From Microbacterium lemovicicum (GTDB taxonomy: Bacteria; Actinomycetota; Actinomycetes; Actinomycetales; Microbacteriaceae), in contig NZ_CP031423.1 of assembly GCF_003991875.1 (NCBI RefSeq), positions 3,410,001 to 3,474,000 of the forward strand: a DNA stretch of 64,000 nucleotides, given 5' to 3'. The translations under genes and the position numbers were made by a program. The notes beneath the pieces are model-generated. The model ran no database searches, was not told the DNA's origin, and worked only from the letters and a program-made list of their open reading frames with translations. Shown in pieces: positions 51,493 to 59,388 of this stretch. The first letter of the stretch is position 1, and each line of letters begins with the position of its first letter.

Positions 51493-52517
51493 CGCTCCCA
51501 CCTCAGCGGCCGGCCGTCGAGGAACGCCTGCACCTCGGAGGCGAGCATCTCGGCACCTCGGACGAGGGTCTCGCGGGTGGCGCCCGCGAGGTGCGGGGTG
51601 AGGATGAGGTTGGGCTGGTCCACCATCTCGCGCCACGGGCCGTCGGGCTCGTTGACGTCGAGCGCGACTCCCGCCAGTCGTCCGTCGCGCAGGCCCGAGA
51701 GCAACGCCGACTCGTCGACAAGGGACTCCCTCGCGGTGTTGATGAGGAACGACCCCGGGGGCATGAGCGCGATCTGCTCGGCGCCGATCATGTGGTGGTT
51801 GTCGGCGGTGGCTCGTGCGTGGACGCTGACCACGTCGGACGCGGACAGCAGCTCGTCGAGATCGGCGACGATGCGCGCATCGGTCACGGTCGCGGCATCC
51901 ACGTACGGGTCGTAGGCGACGATCTCGGCGCCCAGCGCCCGCGCACGCGCGGCGACGAGACGCGCCACGTTGCCGTAGCCGATGAGGCCGACGCGGAGGC
52001 CGGCGACTTCCCTGCCGAACCAGCGGGCGCCCTCGAAGGTCGACTCTGCCAGCGGGCGACCGTCGGCGATCCGGGCGTCGACGTCGCGGAGGGAAGCCGG
52101 CACGTTGCGCACGAGCGAGATGAGGAAGCCGATCGTCAGGTCGGCCACGGCTTCGGCGTTCTTCCCCGGGGTGGTGGTCACGCGAACGCCGTGCTCCCGC
52201 GCCGCCTCGAGATCGATGTTGACCGGACCGCCACGCGCGCACCCCGCCAGGCGCAGGTCCGGCAGGGCCGCGATGACCTCGGCCGTCACCGGGGCGGCGT
52301 GGAAGGCAATGACGTCGTACCCCTGTGCGAGTCGTGCGACCTCAGCAGGGTCGCCCTCGAACTCCTGGACCCGCGACGTGTCCCACGTGGGCGCCGCCAT
52401 CCGCACAGTCGCGACGTCGGCTGTGAGACCGCGCCGCGCGAAGGCCTGCGCGAACACATCGGCGCTCATGTAGCTGTCACCGATGAGGAGGATGCGGCGA
52501 TCGGAGTGGTCGGTCAT
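51489..52517 (-). CDS. D-isomer-specific 2-hydroxyacid dehydrogenase
   Basis: A 342-residue NAD-dependent dehydrogenase. The Rossmann signature VGLIGYGNVARLVAARARAL and the catalytic blocks (for example TTPGKNAEAVADLTI, LINTARESLVDESALL, LTPHLAGATRETL) are present, the last giving the catalytic His. It follows the GntR gene after 37 bp and overlaps the kinase gene by 4 bp. It may process a hydroxy-keto product of the phosphorylated substrate. Its ATG at 52517 was preferred to an upstream frame extension. Confidence 0.88.
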   Translation of the reverse strand: MTDHSDRRILLIGDSYMSADVFAQAFARRGLTADVATVRMAAPTWDTSRVQEFEGDPAEVARLAQGYDVIAFHAAPVTAEVIAALPDLRLAGCARGGPVNIDLEAAREHGVRVTTTPGKNAEAVADLTIGFLISLVRNVPASLRDVDARIADGRPLAESTFEGARWFGREVAGLRVGLIGYGNVARLVAARARALGAEIVAYDPYVDAATVTDARIVADLDELLSASDVVSVHARATADNHHMIGAEQIALMPPGSFLINTARESLVDESALLSGLRDGRLAGVALDVNEPDGPWREMVDQPNLILTPHLAGATRETLVRGAEMLASEVQAFLDGRPLRWER

Positions 52518-52554
52518 GCGAGAGGTCTCCAGGATCAGTGGGAGGGGAGGGCTG

Positions 52555-53412
52555 TCAGCGGACAACGCGCGTGGTCGCCCGCGAGGAGGGCCGGGCGGGC
52601 TCGGAGCGGACGGCGCCGGGGTAGCGGCCGGAGGCGCTCTCGTTCGAGATTCCGGCGGCCTCGAAGCCCGTGTCCACGCTCACCCGCAGGCGGTCGGTGC
52701 GCACGGAGGCGCGGGAGAAGTCGATGGGGGCTCCGGTCTGGTCGTACGCGACGGCTTCGACGACGACGATCGGATGCCCCTGCTCGACATCGAGCAGGCC
52801 GGCGAGCGCACGGTCGGCGGCGACCGCCTCGATGGTGCGGTGCATGCGCGCGATGCGCACACCCGTCACCCGGTTGATGGCGGCGTACAGACTGGCCCTC
52901 GGCTCCCGGAGATCGGGCAGGACGCCGGCGAAGCGGGTCGGCAGGTAGTTAATGACGTGGACGGCGGTGCGGGAACCCACGGCCCGCACGCGCTCGAGGA
53001 CGAAGCCGAGTCCGTCGGGAGAGTCGCGACCGACGACGGCGGCCGCCCACGGCGGGAGCGCCTCTATGCCGGCCCGAAGGATCTGGGAGCTCAGGGCGCT
53101 CTGACCGTCCTCGGAATACTCGCCGAGAAGACTGGGCGCCGATGGCAGCGTCCAGGCGGACGGCCCCTGAATGCGCTCGACGAACGCCCCTTTGCCCTGC
53201 CGGCGAGACACGATGCCCGCGCTCTCGAGCCGGGAGAGCGCCTCGCGCACCGAGGTCCGTGATGCGCCGAAGTGACCGCACAGGTCATTCTCGCTCGGCA
53301 GGCGATCGCCGGTCGACCATGTCCCGTCGGCGATGCGAGACTCGATCGCCCGCATGATCTGAAACCAGATCGGGGCTGTGGAATCGCGATCGAGCTGCGG
53401 TAGCGAGTCCAT
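52555..53412 (-). CDS. GntR-family regulator (HutC subfamily)
   Basis: A 285-residue regulator. The winged helix with GDRLPSENDLCGHFGASRTSVREALSRLESAGIV is N-terminal, followed by a UTRA effector domain (about residues 100-245, ending IDFSRASVRTDRLRV). HutC-type GntR proteins bind sugar or acid ligands. ATG at 53412 has GGAGAGG 9 bases ahead; the frame is open to 53568, but the upstream segment contains repeated AC(A/C)TGTATC, which is better read as operator DNA. It heads the transport and catabolic genes. Confidence 0.9.
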   Translation of the reverse strand: MDSLPQLDRDSTAPIWFQIMRAIESRIADGTWSTGDRLPSENDLCGHFGASRTSVREALSRLESAGIVSRRQGKGAFVERIQGPSAWTLPSAPSLLGEYSEDGQSALSSQILRAGIEALPPWAAAVVGRDSPDGLGFVLERVRAVGSRTAVHVINYLPTRFAGVLPDLREPRASLYAAINRVTGVRIARMHRTIEAVAADRALAGLLDVEQGHPIVVVEAVAYDQTGAPIDFSRASVRTDRLRVSVDTGFEAAGISNESASGRYPGAVRSEPARPSSRATTRVVR

Positions 53413-53479
53413 GATGACCGGCCTCTCCGATGAGGGTGTGAGAGAGGCCTCCTGGGCCTCCATCGAGCGGCTCCGCTCG

Positions 53480-53511
53480 ACATGTATCGATCTTGCGGTC
53501 TCACCTGTATC
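53480..53511 (-). promoter_or_regulatory. Candidate GntR operator repeats
   Basis: ACATGTATC (53480-53488) and ACCTGTATC (53503-53511) are direct repeats 23 bp apart, about two helical turns. A third, inverted copy (ACTTGTATC) reads on the minus strand at 53654-53662. They lie upstream of the chosen GntR start. Confidence 0.5.
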
Positions 53512-53689
53512 CCCCATAGAGACAAGTTCACGTTGATTTCGGTTGCAGCAAGACACACACCGAAACAACGACTGACCTGGGCTATAGCGAACGTGCTCCG
53601 CTCGAGCCGAGAACGCCCCGACGGCGCCTGTCGACGCTTGTCCGCAGGACAGGGATACAAGTGCCCGGCCACAACGCCCGCACGCACAG

Positions 53690-53719
53690 CGCCCCCGCCG
53701 TCTCGGGACGGCGGGGGCG
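53690..53719 (-). terminator. Terminator hairpin of the repeat membrane protein gene
   Basis: A 13-bp stem beginning CGCCCCCGCCGTC with a TCGG loop, 13 bp past the stop codon at 53733. Confidence 0.8.
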
Positions 53720-53732
53720 ATGTGCTGATCGG

Positions 53733-54521
53733 TCAGGAACCGGCGGGAGCGGTGGGGGTACCGCCGTCGGCGGGCGGCGTCGGAGCCGTGCCGTCGGCAG
53801 GCGGGGTCGGACCGGAGCCGTCGGCGGGCGGGGTGGGCGGGGTGGGCGCCGAACCGTCAGCCGGCGGGGTGGGCGCCGAACCGTCAGCGGGCGGGGTGGG
53901 CGCCGAACCGTCAGCCGGCGGGGTGGGCGCCGAGCCCTCCGCGGGCGGAGTCGGGGCCGTCCCGTCGGGGCGCGGACCCTTCGCGCCGGGGCCGCCCGCG
54001 GCGGGACCGCCGCCGGGGCCGCACACCCCCGGGTCCTTCGGCGTCGTGCCGCCGTCGGGCGCGGTGCCCTCGGCCGGCGGGGTGGGAACCGATCCGTCGG
54101 CGGGTGCGGTGGCACCCGGTGACGGCGCGGTCGCGCCGGGGTTCGGAGCAGTCGAGCCGTCAGCGGGGCTTCCCGTGACGCTCGCCGAGGCGCTGGGGCC
54201 GGCCCCCGGGATCACGCCGTTGCCGGAGCCGGCCGCGGTGGCCATCGCCGCCGTACCGCCGACGAGGCCGAGGCCGAGCACCACGGCTCCGGCGATCAGG
54301 CCGGGCCGCTTCCAGGCGCGGGAGCGGACGCGGTCGGCACCCGCGGGGCGGGTCGTGGCGAAGGAGGAGCCGGCGGACGGGTCGCCGATGCGCTCATGGG
54401 GCCGGGTCGCGGCGTCCGGGTCGATCCGCTCGTAGGGGCGGGTCGCGGCATCCGTCGTCTCGTCGCGGTCGAAGCGGTCGTCTCCCGTGTTCTCGTGCGG
54501 GGTGGTGTCGTCGTGGGACAT
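53733..54521 (-). CDS. Membrane protein with Pro/Thr/Asp repeat tail
   Basis: A 262-residue protein. Residues 1-70 are charged, with repeated DAATRPxERI; a transmembrane segment follows at about 74-97; the rest is outside the cell and low-complexity: Gly/Pro-rich (residues 130-180) and then nine-residue PTPPADGSA-type repeats to the end. Such tails often span the cell wall. A Cys in VCGPGGG stands alone. It is divergent from a two-component pair that may control it. Function unknown. Confidence 0.8.
   Translation of the reverse strand: MSHDDTTPHENTGDDRFDRDETTDAATRPYERIDPDAATRPHERIGDPSAGSSFATTRPAGADRVRSRAWKRPGLIAGAVVLGLGLVGGTAAMATAAGSGNGVIPGAGPSASASVTGSPADGSTAPNPGATAPSPGATAPADGSVPTPPAEGTAPDGGTTPKDPGVCGPGGGPAAGGPGAKGPRPDGTAPTPPAEGSAPTPPADGSAPTPPADGSAPTPPADGSAPTPPTPPADGSGPTPPADGTAPTPPADGGTPTAPAGS
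53736..53966 (-). repeat. 27-bp tandem repeats coding for PTPPADGSA units
   Basis: About eight in-frame units of 27 bp, the middle ones nearly identical (core CCGTCAGCCGGCGGGGTGGG on the plus strand). Confidence 0.88.
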
Positions 54522-54685
54522 GTCATCTCCGTGTTCGGTCTGCCGGACGTGTCCGGCGCCGGCGTCCACCGGCTGAGAACCACGATCCGAGCCGAAACTG
54601 AAGCCCGGCTTAAGTCCGGAGAGGCTCAGCAACCCGGGGGCGGAGTCATAGTCGCCGCACAGCATGCGGACATAGCGTCCGGGGC

Positions 54686-55360
54686 ATGCCTCCCCCCGCC
54701 CGCGTGCTCGTCCTCGACGACGACGAGACGATCCGCACCTCCGTGGTCGCCGCACTCCGTGCCGACGGGTTCGTCGCGGAAGGGGCGCCCGACGGCACCA
54801 CCCTGCGGGAGCGCCTGATCTCCTTCTCCCCCGATCTTGTGATGCTGGACTGGATGATGCCCGGGCCGAGCGGCATCCAGCTCGTCTCGACGGTGCGCAG
54901 CGCCAGCGATGCGGGGGTGATGATGCTCACGGCCCGCGACGAGGTGGATGACCGCCTGCGCGGCTTCGGCGAGGGAATCGACGACTACGTCAGCAAGCCG
55001 TTCTCGCTGGCCGAACTGGTCGCCCGCGCCACCGCGGTGCTGCGGCGTCGCGGCCGCATCCCCGAGGTGCTGCAGATCGGAGACCTCGTGGTCGACGCGG
55101 ATGCCGCGACCGCCCGCCGCGCCGACGTCGCCCTCCCGCTGACGGCCACCGAGTTCCGGCTGCTCGCGTTCCTCGCCGCCAGTCGTGGCCGCACGCTGTC
55201 GAAGACGCAGATCCTCACGCAGGTGTGGGGCTTCGACGACTACGACCCCAATCTCGTCGAGGTGCACATGAGCTCGCTGCGCCGGAAGATGGAGACGCAC
55301 GGCCCGCGGCTGATACATACCGTCCGCGGCATGGGCTATCGCCTGACAGCGGCAGCGTGA
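54686..55360 (+). CDS. OmpR-family response regulator
   Basis: A 224-residue response regulator with phosphoacceptor Asp55 in LVMLDWMMPGPSG, the receiver Lys in DYVSKPFSLAEL, and a C-terminal winged helix (SKTQILTQVWGFDDYDPNLV, then RRKMETHGPRLIHTVRGMGY). Its TGA overlaps the kinase's GTG, so the pair is coupled. The divergent repeat protein gene may be a target. Confidence 0.94.
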   Translation: MPPPARVLVLDDDETIRTSVVAALRADGFVAEGAPDGTTLRERLISFSPDLVMLDWMMPGPSGIQLVSTVRSASDAGVMMLTARDEVDDRLRGFGEGIDDYVSKPFSLAELVARATAVLRRRGRIPEVLQIGDLVVDADAATARRADVALPLTATEFRLLAFLAASRGRTLSKTQILTQVWGFDDYDPNLVEVHMSSLRRKMETHGPRLIHTVRGMGYRLTAAA

Positions 55361-56835
55361 CCGCGCCGCCGGGCACCAGCGGGCGGAGCGCGACGACGCT
55401 GCGGACCGCCTCGCTGCGCACGCGCACCGTCCTGGCGGTGCTCGCCCTCATGGTCGTGCTCCTCGTCGGGCTCACGGTCTCGGTCGACGTCATCTTCGGC
55501 GCGCAGCTGCGCACGCAGCTCGAGGACCGACTGGAGGACAGGGCGGCTGCCGCGGCCTCGCTCGTCGGAACCGTCGACAGCGACGAGCTCGCCGACCGGC
55601 TGTCGGCACAGGGACTCTCCGTGCGCATCGAGAGCGCGGCGGGCGAAGAGGTGGTCGCCGGGCCGAGCCCCGACCAGCTGCGTCAGGGCCCGCCCGCCGG
55701 GCTCGGCCCCGACGGCGGCCGCCGCCCGGGTCCCGCGACGGGAAACGGCTCGTCCGACGACCCGACGACGTCGGGCGAGGTGTCGGTCGCGGCATCCGCG
55801 ATCTCCGGCGACGACCAGCTCGTCACACTCGTCTCGACCCTGAGCGACGGCTCCACACTCACCCTCACCGCGTCGACCGCGCCCATCGCGGCCACCGTCG
55901 CGCAGCTGCGGACGGTGATGGCGATCGCGGCCGCGGCGGTGCTGATCATCGCGGTGATCGGCGTGCTGCTCGTCGTCCGCTCCACACTCGCTCCCCTGAC
56001 CCGGGTCACGACGGTCGCGCGGTCGATCGCGTCCGGCGACCGGGGGCGTCGGCTGCGGCCCGATCGGCCGCGCACCGAGATCGGCCGGGTGGCGAGCGCC
56101 TTCGACGAGATGCTCGACGACGTCGAGGGCGCCGAGCGATCGGCGCTGGACGCCGAAGCGCGCATGCGCACCTTCGTCTCCGATGCCGCGCACGAGCTGC
56201 GCACCCCGGTGGCCGGCATCCGCGCGGCGGCCGACACGCTCGTGCGCGCCGACCTGTCCCCCGCGGACCGCGAGCTCCTCGCGACGCAGATCGCCCGGGA
56301 GTCGGGCCGCGCCTCGCGTCTCATCGACGACATGCTCATGATGGCGCGCCTCGACCGCGGCCTCGATCTGATCCCGACGCGCGTCGACCTCGGCCGGCTC
56401 GTGCGGAGCGAGGCCGACCGCCTGTCGCTGCGGCGTCCCTCACTCGATCTGCAGACGCGCGTTCCCGACCGCCCGGTGCCGGTCGACGCCGACGTCGACC
56501 GGCTCGGTCAGATCGTGTCGAACCTCGTCGACAACGCCGCCCGGGCGACCGGCGGAGACGGGGCGGTCGTGGTGGAAGTCCGCATCGACGACGCGGATGC
56601 CGCGACGGCCCGCATCGTCGTCACCGATGACGGCCCCGGAGTGCCGGCCGAGGAGCGCGAGCGCATCTTCGACCGACTGGTGCGCCTCGACCCGTCGCGG
56701 GACGCGCGCGCCGGCGCCGGACTCGGGCTGCCCATCGCCCGCGGCATCGCCCGCGCCCACGGCGGCGACGTCACGTGCGTGCCGGCGTCCCGCGGCGCGC
56801 GCTTCGAGGTGACGCTGCCGCTCGCGGTCGCGTGA
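55357..56835 (+). CDS. OmpR-type sensor histidine kinase
   Basis: A 492-residue sensor. There are transmembrane segments at about residues 27-50 and 185-208 flanking an outer domain with a Gly/Pro-rich stretch, then HAMP, then the dimerisation His in SDAAHELRTPVAGIRA, and a HATPase domain with NLVDNAARAT, DDGPGVP and GAGLGLPIARGIARAHGG. It starts at GTG at 55357 overlapping the regulator stop. Ligand unknown. Confidence 0.93.
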   Translation: MTAPPGTSGRSATTLRTASLRTRTVLAVLALMVVLLVGLTVSVDVIFGAQLRTQLEDRLEDRAAAAASLVGTVDSDELADRLSAQGLSVRIESAAGEEVVAGPSPDQLRQGPPAGLGPDGGRRPGPATGNGSSDDPTTSGEVSVAASAISGDDQLVTLVSTLSDGSTLTLTASTAPIAATVAQLRTVMAIAAAAVLIIAVIGVLLVVRSTLAPLTRVTTVARSIASGDRGRRLRPDRPRTEIGRVASAFDEMLDDVEGAERSALDAEARMRTFVSDAAHELRTPVAGIRAAADTLVRADLSPADRELLATQIARESGRASRLIDDMLMMARLDRGLDLIPTRVDLGRLVRSEADRLSLRRPSLDLQTRVPDRPVPVDADVDRLGQIVSNLVDNAARATGGDGAVVVEVRIDDADAATARIVVTDDGPGVPAEERERIFDRLVRLDPSRDARAGAGLGLPIARGIARAHGGDVTCVPASRGARFEVTLPLAVA

Positions 56836-56848
56836 CGCCATCGCCCGA

Positions 56849-57622
56849 TCAGCGCGGCAGCAGCGTCGGACCGGAGAACCGTGTGAGGAACCCCGGATGC
56901 CGCGCCGGCATGGCCAGCGCCGAGTCGGGCGTGCGCGCGGTGAGCCCGGGGAAACCCGAGTCGGCGAGGAGGTCGTCGTCGAGCGCGTCGACCTCGGCGG
57001 AGACCAGCGGCCACGGCTCATGCTCGTTCGCCGCCCAGATCGTGCGTCCGAGGTGGCGCTCGTGGAAGCCCCATCGCGCCGTGAGGAACCGGCTGAGGGG
57101 CGTATCGACCGGGTCCTCGCCCAGCGTGACGCGGATGCGGGTGCGCGCAGCGCTGCGCCCGTGCCGGATCGAGCGGTACTCGATGCGGTCGCCCTCCTCG
57201 CGCATCCCGGCCCGCGCCCAGCGGTAGGGCAGCCCGAAGATCGCCCGCGCGCCGAGCACGGGCAGCAGGTGCTCCGCCTCCAGGGTGCGGAACACGACGC
57301 TGCGGCGGCCCGCCGCATCCACTCCATAGGTCCGCACGTTGATCTCGACGAAGGATCCGACGAGCGGCACGGGCGGCAGCGGAAGGAATCGGAACTCGCT
57401 GAGCACGAACGGGATGAGCCCGACCCACGCCGAGCCGTCGAAGACGTCGGGCCGTGTGCCGGTCGGGAGGAGCGGCGCGACCACGGCCGGATCGACCCGC
57501 CAGTGCAGGAAGCACGCGGCGCGCCAGCGCTGCTCGATGACCGCGCGACCCGCGAGTGCGGGGGCGTCGCGCGGGGTCCGCGCGACCGCTGCGGCGGGGT
57601 CGGCGGGATCGACGCTCGGCAT
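56849..57622 (-). CDS. DUF2071-family (YqjF-like) protein
   Basis: A 257-residue protein with the DUF2071 pattern (EQRWRAACFLHWRVDPAVVA, then GSAWVGLIPFVLSEFRFLPL, then ARAIFGLPYRWARAGMREEG). The family is often linked to acetoacetate-decarboxylase-like folds; function unproven. ATG at 57622. It is convergent with the sensor kinase 13 bp away. Confidence 0.85.
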   Translation of the reverse strand: MPSVDPADPAAAVARTPRDAPALAGRAVIEQRWRAACFLHWRVDPAVVAPLLPTGTRPDVFDGSAWVGLIPFVLSEFRFLPLPPVPLVGSFVEINVRTYGVDAAGRRSVVFRTLEAEHLLPVLGARAIFGLPYRWARAGMREEGDRIEYRSIRHGRSAARTRIRVTLGEDPVDTPLSRFLTARWGFHERHLGRTIWAANEHEPWPLVSAEVDALDDDLLADSGFPGLTARTPDSALAMPARHPGFLTRFSGPTLLPR

Positions 57623-57732
57623 GCCCCCATCATGCCGCCGAGACGAGGTCGCCGAGGGGCTTGGACGGGACCGCTCCCGCGGCGGTATCCTCACCTCAAC
57701 GACGCTCGGCTCTGAGGGAAGAGGTCTTCGCG

Positions 57733-58326
57733 ATGGCTCAGTTCACCCGGGGCTTCGGCGCCCGCCGACGCGAGTCGGACCCCAAGCTCCCGCCTGGGCA
57801 GTATCTCGCCACCGACTTCCCCGTGCTGTCGGCCGGTCCGACGCCGAAGATCCCGCTGACGGAGTGGGCGTTCGGCATCGTCGCGGAGTCGGGCGACGTC
57901 ACCTCCTGGTCATGGGACGAGTTCGCCGCACTCCCCCACGAAGACGTCACCACCGACATCCACTGCGTCACCCGGTGGTCCAAGTTCGACACCACCTGGC
58001 GCGGCGTCTCCCTCGACACCCTGCTGGCCGATGTGTCGAGCGAGTACGAGTACGTGATGGCGCACTCCTACGGCGGGTACACGACGAACGTGCCGCTCGC
58101 CGACCTGCGCGGCGGCAAGGCCTGGGTCGTGACGGAGTACGACGGCAAGCCGCTCGACCCCGAGCACGGCGGCCCCGCACGGCTGCTCGTGCCGCACCTG
58201 TACTTCTGGAAGAGCGCGAAGTGGGTGCGCGGACTGTCGATGCAGAAGCGCGACGAGCCCGGCTTCTGGGAGCAGAACGGCTACAACATCTACGGCGACC
58301 CCTGGAAGGAGGAGCGGTACTGGTGA
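57733..58326 (+). CDS. Molybdopterin-dependent oxidoreductase, sulfite-oxidase-like
   Basis: A 197-residue protein holding only the molybdenum domain. The Mo-binding Cys78 sits in DVTTDIHCVTRWSKFDTTWR. Members of this short sulfite-oxidase/YedY-like family reduce or oxidise S- or N-oxides. A following flavin reductase and a zinc-ribbon protein overlap in turn (GTGA, ATGA), so the three are made together. The ATG at 57733 lacks an obvious signal peptide, suggesting a cytoplasmic enzyme. Confidence 0.88.
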   Translation: MAQFTRGFGARRRESDPKLPPGQYLATDFPVLSAGPTPKIPLTEWAFGIVAESGDVTSWSWDEFAALPHEDVTTDIHCVTRWSKFDTTWRGVSLDTLLADVSSEYEYVMAHSYGGYTTNVPLADLRGGKAWVVTEYDGKPLDPEHGGPARLLVPHLYFWKSAKWVRGLSMQKRDEPGFWEQNGYNIYGDPWKEERYW

Positions 58327-59045
58327 AGGTGCGCGGCTGGATGCCGGCCACGATGTCCTCGATCCGCTCCGAGACCCCGCACTCCCGCGTGCTCACGCTC
58401 CACGTGCCCGGCTGGCCCGGCAACGAGCCCGGTCAGCACCTCGACGTGCGCCTCACGGCGGAGGACGGCTACCAGGCGGAGCGGTCGTACTCGATCGCCT
58501 CGTCCGGCCCCGGTGACGACGTCGAGCTCGGCGTCGACGTGGTGCCCGACGGCGAGGTCTCGCCCTATCTCGGCGAGATCGCCGAGGTCGGCGACGCCCT
58601 CGAGGTGAAGGGGCCGCTGGGCGAGTACTTCGTATGGGATGCCACGGCCACCACCCCCGTGCAGCTCATCGCCGGCGGCTCGGGCATCGTGCCGCTCATC
58701 GCCATGGCGCGCGCGCATCGCGCGTCGGGGAGCACGGCGCCGTTCCGGCTGCTGTACTCCGTGCGCTCCGGACCGGACGCGATGTACCGCGCCGAGGTCG
58801 AGTCCCTCGCCGACCCGCTCACCGAGGTCACCTTCGCCTACACCCGTCAGGGACCGGACGAGTGGACGGGCCCGGTCGGGCGCCTCACCCCCGACCGGAT
58901 CGCGGAGCTGACCTGGCCCCCGTCCGCGGACACGATGACCTTCGTCTGCGGGCCGACCGGGTTCGTCGAGGCCACCGCGAACGCGCTCGTGGCCGCGGGG
59001 CACGACCCCGCCCATGTGCGCACGGAGAGGTTCGGAGGATCATGA
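58323..59045 (+). CDS. FAD-binding ferredoxin-reductase-type oxidoreductase
   Basis: A 240-residue reductase with the FAD motif RSYSIAS (54-60), the NAD(P)-site GGSGIVPLIAMARAH (118-132), and CGPTGFVEATANALVAAG near the end. It lacks the [2Fe-2S] domain seen in larger relatives. It presumably feeds electrons from NAD(P)H to the molybdenum partner made just before it. Its GTG overlaps that gene's stop. Confidence 0.9.
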   Translation: MKVRGWMPATMSSIRSETPHSRVLTLHVPGWPGNEPGQHLDVRLTAEDGYQAERSYSIASSGPGDDVELGVDVVPDGEVSPYLGEIAEVGDALEVKGPLGEYFVWDATATTPVQLIAGGSGIVPLIAMARAHRASGSTAPFRLLYSVRSGPDAMYRAEVESLADPLTEVTFAYTRQGPDEWTGPVGRLTPDRIAELTWPPSADTMTFVCGPTGFVEATANALVAAGHDPAHVRTERFGGS

Positions 59046-59341
59046 GCCAGATCACGCCGCGCCCGCGGCCGCCCGAGCACCTCGTGCACAAGCTCGACGG
59101 GAACGTGCTCGCCGGCGTGCTGCAGACGCTCGGCGCGGCCGGAGCGACCGAGGTCGAGGTCGAGTGCAGAACGTGCGGACGCAGCGCCCCGCTCGCCCAG
59201 TGGTCGGTCGAGGCCGATCGCACGGCCTTCATCGTCCGCTGCCGCGACTGCACGCACACCCTCGCGACCATCCTCCGCGACGCAGACGGCGGCCTCACCG
59301 TCCGCATCGCGGGCGGCCCGACCCTCCGCGCCCGCGGCTGA
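59042..59341 (+). CDS. Zinc-ribbon protein, DUF6510-like
   Basis: A 99-residue protein with two paired cysteines (CRTCGRSAPLAQW and VRCRDCTHTL) forming a likely zinc ribbon, preceded by a helix (VHKLDGNVLAGVLQTLGAAG). I recall this family as the constant third member of the Mo-oxidoreductase/reductase operon. Its ATG overlaps the reductase stop. It could aid assembly or electron transfer. Confidence 0.83.
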   Translation: MSQITPRPRPPEHLVHKLDGNVLAGVLQTLGAAGATEVEVECRTCGRSAPLAQWSVEADRTAFIVRCRDCTHTLATILRDADGGLTVRIAGGPTLRARG

Positions 59342-59388
59342 CGCCGGCGCCTGAAGCGCGGACGCCGGCGAAGCGAGCCGGGCCCGGG

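Noticed and set aside
53413..53568. N-terminal extension of the GntR protein to 53568
   Set aside because: The segment has no family sequence, its codon use is less typical, it lacks a ribosome-binding site, and it holds repeated operator-like sites.
53736..53966. CRISPR array
   Set aside because: 27-bp units are contiguous and in frame, giving a repeat protein.
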